Shown: positions 7,096 through 13,325 of the stretch, piece after piece
Position numbering within the stretch: position 1 is the stretch's first letter
Layout of the letters: each line of letters begins with the position of its first letter
NCBI GenBank assembly: GCA_934320645.1
Contig: CAKRFP010000049.1
Location: 1 to 13,325, forward strand
From: an uncultured Bariatricus sp.
GTDB taxonomy: Bacteria > Bacillota > Clostridia > Lachnospirales > Lachnospiraceae
Length of the DNA stretch: 13,325 nucleotides
Reading direction: 5' to 3'
Notes under the pieces: model-generated
What the model was told of the DNA's origin: nothing
What the model saw: only the letters and a program-made list of their open reading frames with translations
Database searches by the model: none
Position numbers and translations under genes: made by a program

Positions 7096-7998
7096 TTATT
7101 TAGACAATCGTCTGAATTCTAACGGCGTCACGCCATATGTTTCCGCAAATACTCTGGCAAATTTTCCCTGATTTTCGTATCCGACCGTATTGGCGATCTC
7201 AATCACTTTCAGATTCGTAGTTTCCAGAAGCTCTGCCGCCTTCTCCATCCTTTTCTTCCGAAAATAAGCGAGATATCCTTCTCCCAAAATTCCCCTGACA
7301 TACAGCTTAAAACTGCTCTCACTAATTCCGAACCGTTCTGCCATCTCTTTTGCCGTATACCGTTTGGACAGATCTGCCATAATCAGTGCTTCCGCTTCTC
7401 TCACAATTGCAATCTGTGATCTGGTAAAATAGGTATCTGATTCGCTTTCGCACGGCATCTCCATCAGTTCATGCAGGATCCGCACTGTGAAATATCTCAG
7501 AAGTCCTGTTTCCGGCTCCTCTCTCATCTGCCAGACTTCCCCGGCAAGCGCAAATACCGCTTCACTCATCCGGTGCAGATAAAGTCCGTCACTTCCGCAG
7601 AATAATTCCACAATCCCGTCTGCATGGATTCCCAGCTCTGACAGGAAATCCCGTCCTTTTGCTTCCCGGATCACCGCCAGATCTACATAAATCTGGATTC
7701 CTTCATATTTTCTTCCCGGATAATAAAAATCCTTTGTCGGCAGGATCGTACTTGCACAAACCTGATGCTCTCCAACGATCGCATACCGGTTTCCGGCAAG
7801 GGATACATCACATCTTCCGCTCAGACAGAAATTGAGGATCAGCATCTCTTCGGAAAATATGGAGCTGTCTCCTTTCGTCCAGCTTCCTGTGTAAATCTGA
7901 TTGAAGCAGATACTGATGCCCGGTGCAAGAAGATAAAGCTCCACCCGCCCTTCATTTTCTTTCTCATATAAAAAATGATTCTGCTGCTTTTTATTCAT
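7096..7998 (-). CDS. AraC-family transcriptional regulator
   Basis: The 300-residue regulator has a C-terminal AraC DNA-binding domain (about 194-300) with two helix-turn-helix units: YTAKEMAERFGISESSFKLY (214-233) and the highly typical KVIEIANTVGYENQGKFARV, ending ETYGVTPLEFRR. The N-terminal ~180 residues form a cupin-like sensing domain (LILNFCLSGRCDVSLAGN, then VCASTILPTKDFYYPG). The whole is reminiscent of PchR-like regulators, many of which respond to siderophores or iron. It is divergent from feoA-feoB, 178 nt apart, which supports a role in iron-linked control of that operon (inferred). The start at 7998 is the first possible ATG after an in-frame TAA at 8009-8007. Only GGAG 2 nt upstream resembles a ribosome binding site, too close for normal use. 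Confidence 0.92.
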   Translation of the reverse strand: MNKKQQNHFLYEKENEGRVELYLLAPGISICFNQIYTGSWTKGDSSIFSEEMLILNFCLSGRCDVSLAGNRYAIVGEHQVCASTILPTKDFYYPGRKYEGIQIYVDLAVIREAKGRDFLSELGIHADGIVELFCGSDGLYLHRMSEAVFALAGEVWQMREEPETGLLRYFTVRILHELMEMPCESESDTYFTRSQIAIVREAEALIMADLSKRYTAKEMAERFGISESSFKLYVRGILGEGYLAYFRKKRMEKAAELLETTNLKVIEIANTVGYENQGKFARVFAETYGVTPLEFRRLSK

Positions 7999-8004
7999 GT
8001 CTCC

Positions 8005-8033
8005 ATATTAGCACCCATCTGCATAATCCACAA
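8005..8033 (-). promoter_or_regulatory. Promoter of the AraC-type gene, possibly giving a leaderless mRNA
   Basis: On the minus strand TTGTGG (8033-8028) and TAATAT (8010-8005) are 17 nt apart, and the -10 is preceded by TGC, an extended -10. Counting 7 nt from the -10 places the start of transcription on the A of the ATG at 7998. No well-spaced ribosome binding site exists. The promoter itself is plausible; the leaderless reading is a prediction. Confidence 0.4.
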
Positions 8034-8100
8034 TCCAATCCTCAAAAAGATTACTAAACAGGCTCAAATTACTCGAATGGATTTTACACATCCCATATAG

Positions 8101-8176
8101 TTTGTTAGTATGCAATCAGTTAGAGTTTGCTAATCAATTACTATTTGGATTAAATAATACTGAAGGAGGAAATAAA
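8101..8176 (+). promoter_or_regulatory. feoA promoter region with TTAG-N6-CTAA dyad
   Basis: A dyad TTAG-N6-CTAA lies at 8120-8133, and a further TTAG is at 8105-8108. The dyad has the outline of DtxR/IdeR-family metal-regulator boxes (TTAGGTTAGCCTAA-like), but the inner bases differ. It overlaps a possible -35 TTGCTA (8127-8132), with TAAATA 18 nt downstream. AAGGAGG (8163-8169) is the feoA ribosome binding site. It is a candidate iron-responsive operator; no Fur-box-like inverted repeat was noticed. Confidence 0.4.
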
Positions 8177-8416
8177 ATGGAGCAAATCACTCTTTCCGAC
8201 ACAAAGCCCGGAAAAAAGTATTATATCTTGAGCATCAGGGATGAAGCACGACTGGTGAACCGCCTGTCATCTATGGGGCTGATGAACGGAAGCCAGATTG
8301 AAATCTGTCAGAATCAAAAGAAACAGCCTGTTCTTATTTTTGCAAGAGATACTTTGATTGCGATTGGACGTGAAGAAAGCAAAAAAATCATGGTAGGAGG
8401 TGTGAAAAATGAGTAA
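8177..8416 (+). CDS. feoA: Ferrous iron transport protein A
   Basis: This 79-residue small cytosolic protein has the FeoA SH3-like fold pattern. It opens with ITLSDTKPGKKYYILSI, has the typical RLSSMGLMNGSQIEI turn (family: L-x-x-x-G-[FL]-x-x-G-x-x-[IV]) and ends FARDTLIAIGREESKKIMV. FeoA assists the FeoB iron transporter at the membrane. The start at 8177 is chosen because AAGGAGG lies 7 nt upstream; an in-frame ATG at 8102 would add 25 residues unlike the family and has no such site. Its stop overlaps the FeoB start by 8 nt, giving translational coupling. A single feoA copy is present here, whereas many Clostridia have two. Confidence 0.95.
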   Translation: MEQITLSDTKPGKKYYILSIRDEARLVNRLSSMGLMNGSQIEICQNQKKQPVLIFARDTLIAIGREESKKIMVGGVKNE

Positions 8417-10307
8417 CTGTCAGACTTGTACATCTAAAAACTGTTCCCATTATCACGGAACCAGCAGTCTTTATCACAAAGATGATTCTACCCCAGTTAT
8501 CGCTCTTCTCGGACAGCCAAACTCCGGAAAATCCACGATTTTCAATATGATCACCGGCTCTCACCAGCATGTCGGCAACTGGCCTGGTAAAACCGTTGAC
8601 CAGAAAGAAGGCGAATTCAAATGGAACGGACAGCGGATAATCCTTGCCGATCTTCCGGGAAGCTACTCCCTTTCCGCAGGTTCCGACGAAGAAATCATCA
8701 CCGGCGACTATATCCGCTCGGGCAACGCGGATCTGGTCCTTGTCATGGCAGATGCATCACAGCTTAAGCGAAGCCTGTATATGCTGGCTGATTTCATCGG
8801 AACAGAAGTCCCTGCTATCCTGGTTCTCAATATGATGGACGTGGCAAAGGGTCAGGGCATTACCATTCATGTCGAAAAGCTTTCCAGGAAGCTTGGCATT
8901 CCGGTCGTACCGATGTCTGCCATCCACAAAAAAGATTATCAGAAGCTTTATGAAACCATTGAAAAAAGCCTGCAAACCAGACCTTTTATCAAAGAACACG
9001 CGCTTTCCTCTTCGGAAGAAAAGATTGCCTATATCGACACTCTGCTTGACGGTGTCCTGACAGCCTCAAAAACTGCCGAAAATGCATTTACCAGATTTGA
9101 CAAAGCAGCGCTCTCTCCTGTGAAAGGAAAATTTATGGCATTTGGAATCATCCTCGGAATCTTTCTGCTTGCCATGATCTTTGCCGGTATCATTTCCGGT
9201 ATTGCATCTGCCATTCTGGTTCCTGCATCTGCTGCTCTTCGCACAATTATGGGAAACGCGGGCGTCCATCCGCTTCTCATCTCCCTGATCTGCGATGTAC
9301 TTGTAAATGTACTTTATTTTGCAGTTATGATGGCGTCTTTCGTTCTTGGGATTACGCTTGGATTTAACCTGATGGAAGAAACCGGTTACCTGGCACGGAT
9401 TTCCTTCCTGTTCGACCACACCATGTCCAAAGTCGGTCTGCAGGGCAAAACCATCATGCCATTTTTCATGGGGCTTGGCTGCACCATTGCCGGGGCAACC
9501 GGAACCCGCGTGGTCGATAACTGGGGACAGCGTGTCCTTGCAATCGCCATGTCATGGGCAGTTCCATGTGCGGCGACCTTATCCGTTGTGCCAACGATCG
9601 CCATTGCTCTCTTCGGCAGCACCGGTGGATTCCTTGTGATCCTGTCCATCTTCCTTTTTATGTTTTTCATGATGTGGATTGTTTACAAGGTATTCGGGAA
9701 TTCCCTTTCACCGAAAGATGAACGTGTCGGACTCATCATGGAACTTCCGCCTTATCACAAACCAGATTTCCGCAACATTTTATATGTAACCTTCCAGCGG
9801 ACACTGGATATTTTCTTCCGTGCCCTGCGCGTTATTTCCATCGTGTCCATTGTATTTTTCATCCTGACCTATGGATTTGGTGGCAAGCCGGAGACAAGTA
9901 TCCTGTACCGCATCGGAGTTCTCATCGAACCTGTAACCATGTTCTTTGGACTGAAATGGCAGGCATTCCTCGCCTTCTGCGCGTCCGCAATTTCCAAAGA
10001 ATCCCTGCTCGGTGTCCTGAACACCCTGTACGGAACAGGCGGCAATTTTGTCAGCTCTACTTTTGGTGCAAAAGCAGCCGGAAATGCCGCGGATATCTCG
10101 CAGATCCTGTCTGCAAACTTTACGAAAGCACAGGGACTTGCCTTTATCTTTGCAATCAGCTTTAATATGCCTTGCGTCAGCGCACTTGCTGCAACCGCAA
10201 GAGAAACCCATTCTGTGAAATGGACCGCAAAGATCGGTGCCTTTTATACCGCTGCGGCACTCGTTATTTCCTGCATTGTCTACCATATGGGACTGCTGTT
10301 CTTCTAA
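8409..10307 (+). CDS. feoB: Ferrous iron transport protein B (GTPase-coupled permease)
   Basis: The 632-residue inner-membrane Fe(II) transporter has a cytosolic G domain: G1 GQPNSGKST (35-43), switch I NWPGKTVDQKEG, G3 DLPG (81-84), G4 NMMD (141-144), G5 SA (170-171). A helical linker and the membrane part from ~241 follow. Conserved Cys residues remain: C358, C387 and C589 in NMPCVSAL. The gate motifs differ from the usual GxGCxVPA and SCxARLPVY, reading GLGCTIAG (355-362) and PCAATLSVV (386-394). The protein is shorter than the ~770-residue enterobacterial FeoB. An extra N-terminus carries C4, C7, C12, H14 and H16, a possible metal site. It overlaps feoA by 8 nt; no feoC follows. Function as iron transporter is likely; altered gating or metal preference is possible. 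Confidence 0.94.
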   Translation: MSNCQTCTSKNCSHYHGTSSLYHKDDSTPVIALLGQPNSGKSTIFNMITGSHQHVGNWPGKTVDQKEGEFKWNGQRIILADLPGSYSLSAGSDEEIITGDYIRSGNADLVLVMADASQLKRSLYMLADFIGTEVPAILVLNMMDVAKGQGITIHVEKLSRKLGIPVVPMSAIHKKDYQKLYETIEKSLQTRPFIKEHALSSSEEKIAYIDTLLDGVLTASKTAENAFTRFDKAALSPVKGKFMAFGIILGIFLLAMIFAGIISGIASAILVPASAALRTIMGNAGVHPLLISLICDVLVNVLYFAVMMASFVLGITLGFNLMEETGYLARISFLFDHTMSKVGLQGKTIMPFFMGLGCTIAGATGTRVVDNWGQRVLAIAMSWAVPCAATLSVVPTIAIALFGSTGGFLVILSIFLFMFFMMWIVYKVFGNSLSPKDERVGLIMELPPYHKPDFRNILYVTFQRTLDIFFRALRVISIVSIVFFILTYGFGGKPETSILYRIGVLIEPVTMFFGLKWQAFLAFCASAISKESLLGVLNTLYGTGGNFVSSTFGAKAAGNAADISQILSANFTKAQGLAFIFAISFNMPCVSALAATARETHSVKWTAKIGAFYTAAALVISCIVYHMGLLFF

Positions 10308-10377
10308 AAAATGTGTATTGGCACGTAAAATCTATAGGATGATTTCTCGATTTGTACCTCATCTCAAACAGCAGTTC

Positions 10378-10415
10378 AGTCACGCACATTGCAAAATACA
10401 GATTTGTGCCTGACT
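10378..10415. repeat. Imperfect inverted repeat downstream of feoB
   Basis: AGTCA-C-GCACA pairs with TGTGC-C-TGACT across a 16-nt loop, 10 base pairs with one C-C mismatch. No T-run follows, so it is not a typical terminator. It may protect the feoAB mRNA end or add to the terminator 13 nt downstream. The rest of 10308-10377 holds nothing recognisable. Confidence 0.35.
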
Positions 10416-10427
10416 CATCATATAAGA

Positions 10428-10467
10428 AAAAGACGGACGACATTTTCTATTTTGTCGCCCGTCTTTT
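10428..10467 (+). terminator. Bidirectional Rho-independent terminator between feoB and the MFS gene
   Basis: The stem AAAAGACGG-A-CGACA pairs with TGTCG-C-CCGTCTTTT (14 pairs, one A-C mismatch) around a 10-nt loop. A U-rich end follows on the plus strand (CTTTTACTTT) and a five-T run on the minus strand. It lies between two convergent genes and should stop transcription from both. Confidence 0.85.
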
Positions 10468-10533
10468 ACTTTGCAAAAATATATTCCAGCACATCTTCAG
10501 CAAATGCACTTAGTTCCTTGTACACAGTTCTCT

Positions 10534-11694
10534 TTATTCTTCACTGTTTACCGTCTTATTCAACAATTCATGCATCCACACCATCACAGCCAGTAAAATA
10601 AGCAGATAAACCGGAAGTAAATGAATGGAAATATGATTTGCCATCAATCCAAATAACGGTGGCATCAGGCAGGTTCCAACATATGCACTTGCCATCTGTA
10701 CCCCGATCAGCGCCTGAGAGCGTTCCGCTCCAAAATGTTCCGGCGTAGAATGAATAATACAAGGATAAACCGGCGCACATCCAAGACCGATCAGTGAAAA
10801 TCCAAGTAATGAAAATACATCCCCAAACGGAAGCATCATCACGACAATTCCAAGAAAAATGATTGCCTGCCCCATCCGGATCATCTGGCTGTCTTTCAGT
10901 TTCATTGCGATAAATCCATTAATTCCACGCCCAATCGTAATACCGATGCAGAACATCCCGGCAAATGAAGCCGCCGTCTGCGCTGCCACACCCTTTGCCA
11001 GATTCAGATAACTGCTCGCCCAGAGCATGGTCGTCTGCTCCACTGCACAATAACAGAAAAAGCAGATCATAATCGCCTTTGCTCCCGGTATCGCTAAAAT
11101 TTCTTTTAATGAAAGCAGTTTGCTCTCTGTATGTTCTTCCGCGGAAACATTTCTTCCTTTCCATTTAGGAAGACTGAATACAATAATCGCTGTGAGGACA
11201 ACCTGCATCACAGAAATGATCCGGTACCCGGTATTCCAGGATGCACCACCGGTAAGTGCAGCACCCATAATATAAGGGCCAATCGTTGCCCCAACTCCCC
11301 ACATACAGTGCAGCCAGCTCATATGCTTACTTGCATAATGTAGTGCCACATAATTATTCAAAGAAGCATCCACACTCCCCGCTCCAAGTCCATAAGGAAT
11401 CGCCCAGATGCACAGCATCCAGAAGCTGTGACTGATGGAAAATCCCCAGAGTGCAAATGCCGTGATTCCAACACTGGTTGCCGTTACTGCTCCTGTGCCA
11501 AATTTTCTGGTAAGCCGGTCACTGAGCAGACTCGAAAGAATCGTTCCAAGCGCAATGATCATTGAGATTGCACCGGCGTATGAGACCGGAACCTGAAATT
11601 CCAGATACATCTTCGGCCACGCAGATCCTAAAAGCGCATCCGGCAGTCCGAGGCTGATAAATGAAAGGTATATAATTCCCAGTAAAAAATTCAT
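10534..11694 (-). CDS. MFS transporter, FHS-like sugar permease family
   Basis: The 386-residue integral membrane protein has about 12 predicted spans, starting FLLGIIYLSFISLGLPDALL. Between spans 2 and 3, SSLLSDRLTRKFG is a degenerate MFS motif A. MSWLHCMWGVGATIGPYIMG and the late GLGCAPVYPCIIHSTPEHFG resemble the fucose/glucose permease (FHS) branch of MFS. The substrate is not readable; a sugar or related small molecule is a guess from family. The start at 11694 is chosen because GGAGA lies 7 nt upstream; the ATG at 11715 would add 7 residues without a good binding site. It ends at the terminator 10428-10467. The LysR-type gene upstream on the same strand may regulate it, but a terminator-like hairpin lies between them. 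Confidence 0.88.
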   Translation of the reverse strand: MNFLLGIIYLSFISLGLPDALLGSAWPKMYLEFQVPVSYAGAISMIIALGTILSSLLSDRLTRKFGTGAVTATSVGITAFALWGFSISHSFWMLCIWAIPYGLGAGSVDASLNNYVALHYASKHMSWLHCMWGVGATIGPYIMGAALTGGASWNTGYRIISVMQVVLTAIIVFSLPKWKGRNVSAEEHTESKLLSLKEILAIPGAKAIMICFFCYCAVEQTTMLWASSYLNLAKGVAAQTAASFAGMFCIGITIGRGINGFIAMKLKDSQMIRMGQAIIFLGIVVMMLPFGDVFSLLGFSLIGLGCAPVYPCIIHSTPEHFGAERSQALIGVQMASAYVGTCLMPPLFGLMANHISIHLLPVYLLILLAVMVWMHELLNKTVNSEE

Positions 11695-11729
11695 GTTTGT
11701 TCTCCATTGCATCATTTAATATCCAGTAC

Positions 11730-11738
11730 AGTATACCA
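11730..11738 (-). promoter_or_regulatory. Extended -10 promoter of the MFS gene
   Basis: On the minus strand TGGTATACT (11738-11730) is a near-consensus extended -10, about 36 nt before the preferred ATG. No clear -35 is present, as is usual for this promoter class. It supports separate transcription of the MFS gene from the LysR gene. Confidence 0.45.
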
Positions 11739-11797
11739 TAAAATAAGCGAGCAAAACGAAATATTATAGCAATCTGGTGCATGAATGAAAAGACATA

Positions 11798-11846
11798 TGA
11801 AAAACAGCATCCTGAAATTTTCTCCCGTTCAGGAGCTTTTCAGCTC
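11798..11846 (-). terminator. Probable terminator of the LysR-type gene
   Basis: On the minus strand two hairpins follow each other: GAGCT-GAAA-AGCTC (11846-11833), which includes the LysR stop codon, and CCTGAA/TTCAGG with an 11-nt loop (11833-11811). The second is followed by ATGCTGTTTTTC. The T-run begins 6 nt after the stem, so efficiency may be modest. Confidence 0.5.
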
Positions 11847-12628
11847 AATTCTTTGACATAAAATGTCACCTTAGCCTCTGGATCTGTGATCGGAATCCGG
11901 ATCCTTCCGTAATCCTCCATCTCCTTTTCCTGAATATAATCTGTTATAAAGCACGGCAGCGAAGAAGCTCTCACCAGTTCATTAAATGCTTCCGTGTCCG
12001 TCTGAACCAGGAATTTGGATGCAGGCATCTTTTCCCGACACATGGTATCCCAAAATCCAAGTTCTGTGCGCAGTAAAAAATTAAATCCATTGATTTTCTC
12101 AAAAGTAAGCTCCTTCTGCCGGGCAAGCTCATGCTCCGGCGGAACACAGACAAACAAATTCTCCTTCATAAATTCATACGCCCCTTCTACCGGAAATGGC
12201 AGGATCCCAATATCACAGGATTTTTCACCTAATGAAACCAGAACCTCTTCATTCTGGCAGATTGCGGACGATATCACCTTGCCAGGATCTGTGTGGTTCA
12301 GTTTTTTCAGAAGCTCCCAGAGCGGTGCCGGCGCACAGGACCTGACCACAATCGTCTTCTGCCTCAGGTCAAATGCTCTCACCTGCTCCACAGCCCGGTC
12401 CGCTTCCTGTAAAAGTTTCCGTGCATACCCTACTGCTGCCTTCCCTGTTTCATTTAATTCAATCCGGTTCTTTCCCCTTGAAAATAATTTTACTCCAAAG
12501 CTCTCCTCCAGATTCTGCATGGAACGGGTGATCGACGGAGTGGAAAGATGAAATTCTTCCGCCACTTTTGACAAGGTTCCGAGATCTGCAAACGCGGCAA
12601 ATTGTTTTAGCTCATATAAATCCAGCAT
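11840..12628 (-). CDS. LysR-family transcriptional regulator
   Basis: The 262-residue regulator has an N-terminal winged helix-turn-helix (1-60): LKQFAAFADLGTLSKVAEEF, then HLSTPSITRSMQNLEESFGVKLF followed by RGKNRIELNETG, the standard LTTR pattern. A linker helix (62-90) leads to a shortened effector-binding domain (about 91-262) with SCDIGILPFPVEGA and FVCVPPEHELA typical of the fold. It is somewhat shorter than the usual ~290-300 residues, with the loss mainly at the C-terminus. The start at 12628 has AGGAGG 7 nt upstream; the longer in-frame opening to 12772 runs across the intergenic region into the divergent reductase gene and is rejected. It is divergent from an aldo/keto reductase, the classical arrangement for LTTR control of that gene; effector unknown. 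Confidence 0.92.
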   Translation of the reverse strand: MLDLYELKQFAAFADLGTLSKVAEEFHLSTPSITRSMQNLEESFGVKLFSRGKNRIELNETGKAAVGYARKLLQEADRAVEQVRAFDLRQKTIVVRSCAPAPLWELLKKLNHTDPGKVISSAICQNEEVLVSLGEKSCDIGILPFPVEGAYEFMKENLFVCVPPEHELARQKELTFEKINGFNFLLRTELGFWDTMCREKMPASKFLVQTDTEAFNELVRASSLPCFITDYIQEKEMEDYGRIRIPITDPEAKVTFYVKELS

Positions 12629-12699
12629 GACTTTCCTCCTGTTTTGCTTTTCATTTTCTGAAATGCAGATTGCGATATCAATAGTGTACATTCCGAGAA
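12629..12699. promoter_or_regulatory. LysR / aldo-keto reductase intergenic region with repeats
   Basis: The 71-nt gap holds GAAATGCA twice (12660-12667 and 12697-12704), each soon followed by TTG. It also holds ATTG-N6-CAAT (12669-12682), a dyad of the type LysR regulators bind (T-N11-A class). No ribosome binding site for the reductase is visible. The gap is short for a divergent promoter pair, consistent with a deletion near 12710. Confidence 0.35.
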
Positions 12700-13325
12700 A
12701 TGCATTGTAAAGTAAGAAAGCGCTGTGTGCTCGATGCCATCGAGGTCGGCTACCGCAGCATCGATACTGCACAGGCTTATTATAACGAAGAAGGCGTAGG
12801 AGCTGCCTTAAAAGAATGCGGACTTCCGCGTGAAGAATTCTTCCTTACCACAAAGGTATGGATCACCAATGCCGGATATGAAAAAGCAAAAGCATCCATC
12901 GAAGAATCCATGAAAAAATTACAGACAGAATACTTGGATCTGCTTCTGATCCATCAGCCATTCGGTGACTACTACGGAACCTACCGCGCAATGGAAGAGC
13001 TTTACAAAGAAGGAAAACTGCGTGCCATCGGTGTGTCTAACTTCGGACCGGACCGCTACCTGGACATCCAGCATTTTGCGGAAATCAAACCGGCTGTAAA
13101 CCAGATTGAAACTCACGTGTTCCAGCAGCAGAAGGTTGCGAAAGAATACCTGAAGAAATATGGCTGCCAGATTGAATCCTGGGGACCATTTGCAGAAGGA
13201 CGTAACGATATGTTCACCAATCCGGTTCTGACTAAGATCGGTGAAAAATATGGAAAAACTGCCGCACAGACAGCTCTTCGTTTCCTTCTTCAGAGTGATG
13301 TGGTGATCATTCCGAAGTCTGTCCA
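12700..13325 (+). CDS. Aldo/keto reductase, 5'-truncated and cut by the window edge
   Basis: From the ATG at 12700 the frame reads MHCKVRKRCVLDAIEVGYRS and continues IDTAQAYYNEEGVG to the window end without a stop (208 codons). The catalytic tetrad of the AKR superfamily is complete: D22, Y27, K52 (TTKVW) and H85 (LLIHQP). SNFGPDRY, NQIETHVFQQ, SWGPFAEG and IPKSV are also typical, as in 2,5-diketo-gluconate reductase/YtbE-like NADPH enzymes. The first ~25-30 residues of the family, with the strand pair and the GxGT/GFGVFQ part that opens the barrel, are absent. A TAG at 12682-12684 closes the frame upstream, and no ribosome binding site precedes 12700. It is probably a broken gene or a start region lost by deletion; a functional short form is less likely. 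Confidence 0.8.
   Translation, partial: MHCKVRKRCVLDAIEVGYRSIDTAQAYYNEEGVGAALKECGLPREEFFLTTKVWITNAGYEKAKASIEESMKKLQTEYLDLLLIHQPFGDYYGTYRAMEELYKEGKLRAIGVSNFGPDRYLDIQHFAEIKPAVNQIETHVFQQQKVAKEYLKKYGCQIESWGPFAEGRNDMFTNPVLTKIGEKYGKTAAQTALRFLLQSDVVIIPKSV

Noticed and set aside
8102..8176. FeoA extended upstream by 25 residues
   Set aside because: FeoA proteins are about 75-80 residues. The ATG at 8177 has AAGGAGG at proper spacing, and the upstream part contains the promoter-like sequence.
9780..10286. 168-residue minus-strand open frame inside feoB
   Set aside because: It is antisense to the conserved FeoB membrane domain, with Cys/Gly/Asp-rich composition typical of reversed coding strand.
12015..12551. 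178-residue plus-strand open frame
   Set aside because: It is antisense to the LysR gene, Ser/Phe-rich, with no domain signature and no binding site of note.
12629..12772. LysR protein extended by 48 residues
   Set aside because: The extension runs through the intergenic region and into the divergent reductase coding sequence. The LTTR start MLDLYELKQF with AGGAGG at 12628 is canonical.
1..13325. CRISPR arrays, tRNA or rRNA genes, toxin-antitoxin pairs
   Set aside because: No spaced repeat array, cloverleaf or small overlapping toxin-antitoxin gene pair was noticed on either strand by reading; no dedicated search was possible.

Overview
The window looks like chromosomal DNA of a low-to-moderate GC gut Firmicute, most probably a member of the Lachnospiraceae (Clostridia). 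This rests on AGGAGG-type ribosome binding sites, several TGnTATAAT-like extended -10 boxes, and gene families and residue choices typical of that group. No RNA gene and no CRISPR array was seen.

Left edge (1-526): a scrap yard. It holds a broken IS200/IS605-type element, read on the minus strand, in which the first ~36 codons of TnpA run directly into an internal piece of TnpB in another frame. A perfect 22-bp palindrome covers the -35 of its promoter. Next to it is a short remnant of an AlbA_2 (Schlafen-like) ATP-binding protein. 527-5399 (minus) is a compact operon transcribed right to left: OmpR-type response regulator, single-membrane-span sensor histidine kinase, MacB/LolD-type ABC ATPase and an 832-residue FtsX-type permease. 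The genes overlap or lie close together, so this reads as a self-contained sensing and export (or envelope-response) module. The ligand cannot be read from the sequence.

5520-5570 is a strong hairpin that separates this operon from the next group. 5652-6947 (minus) is a likely two-gene unit: a CYTH (class IV adenylate cyclase type) protein followed by a SprT-like zinc metallopeptidase that ends in a PcrA/UvrD-like Tudor domain. 7096-7998 (minus) encodes an AraC-family regulator divergent from feoA-feoB (8177-10307, plus), a ferrous iron uptake operon. The AraC protein is a plausible iron-related regulator. FeoB is shorter than the enterobacterial protein, carries a Cys/His-rich N-terminus and has altered residues in the usual membrane gate motifs. 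A bidirectional terminator (10428-10467) lies between feoB and the converging MFS gene.

10534-12628 (minus) holds an MFS permease and a LysR-type regulator. The regulator is divergent from an aldo/keto reductase that leaves the window on the right. This reductase lacks the usual first ~25-30 residues, as if a deletion had joined the LysR-side intergenic DNA to the inside of the reductase gene.

I do not see a clearly new multi-gene system. The most unusual items are the SprT-Tudor fusion, the FeoB variant, the tnpA-tnpB deletion joint and the truncated reductase.
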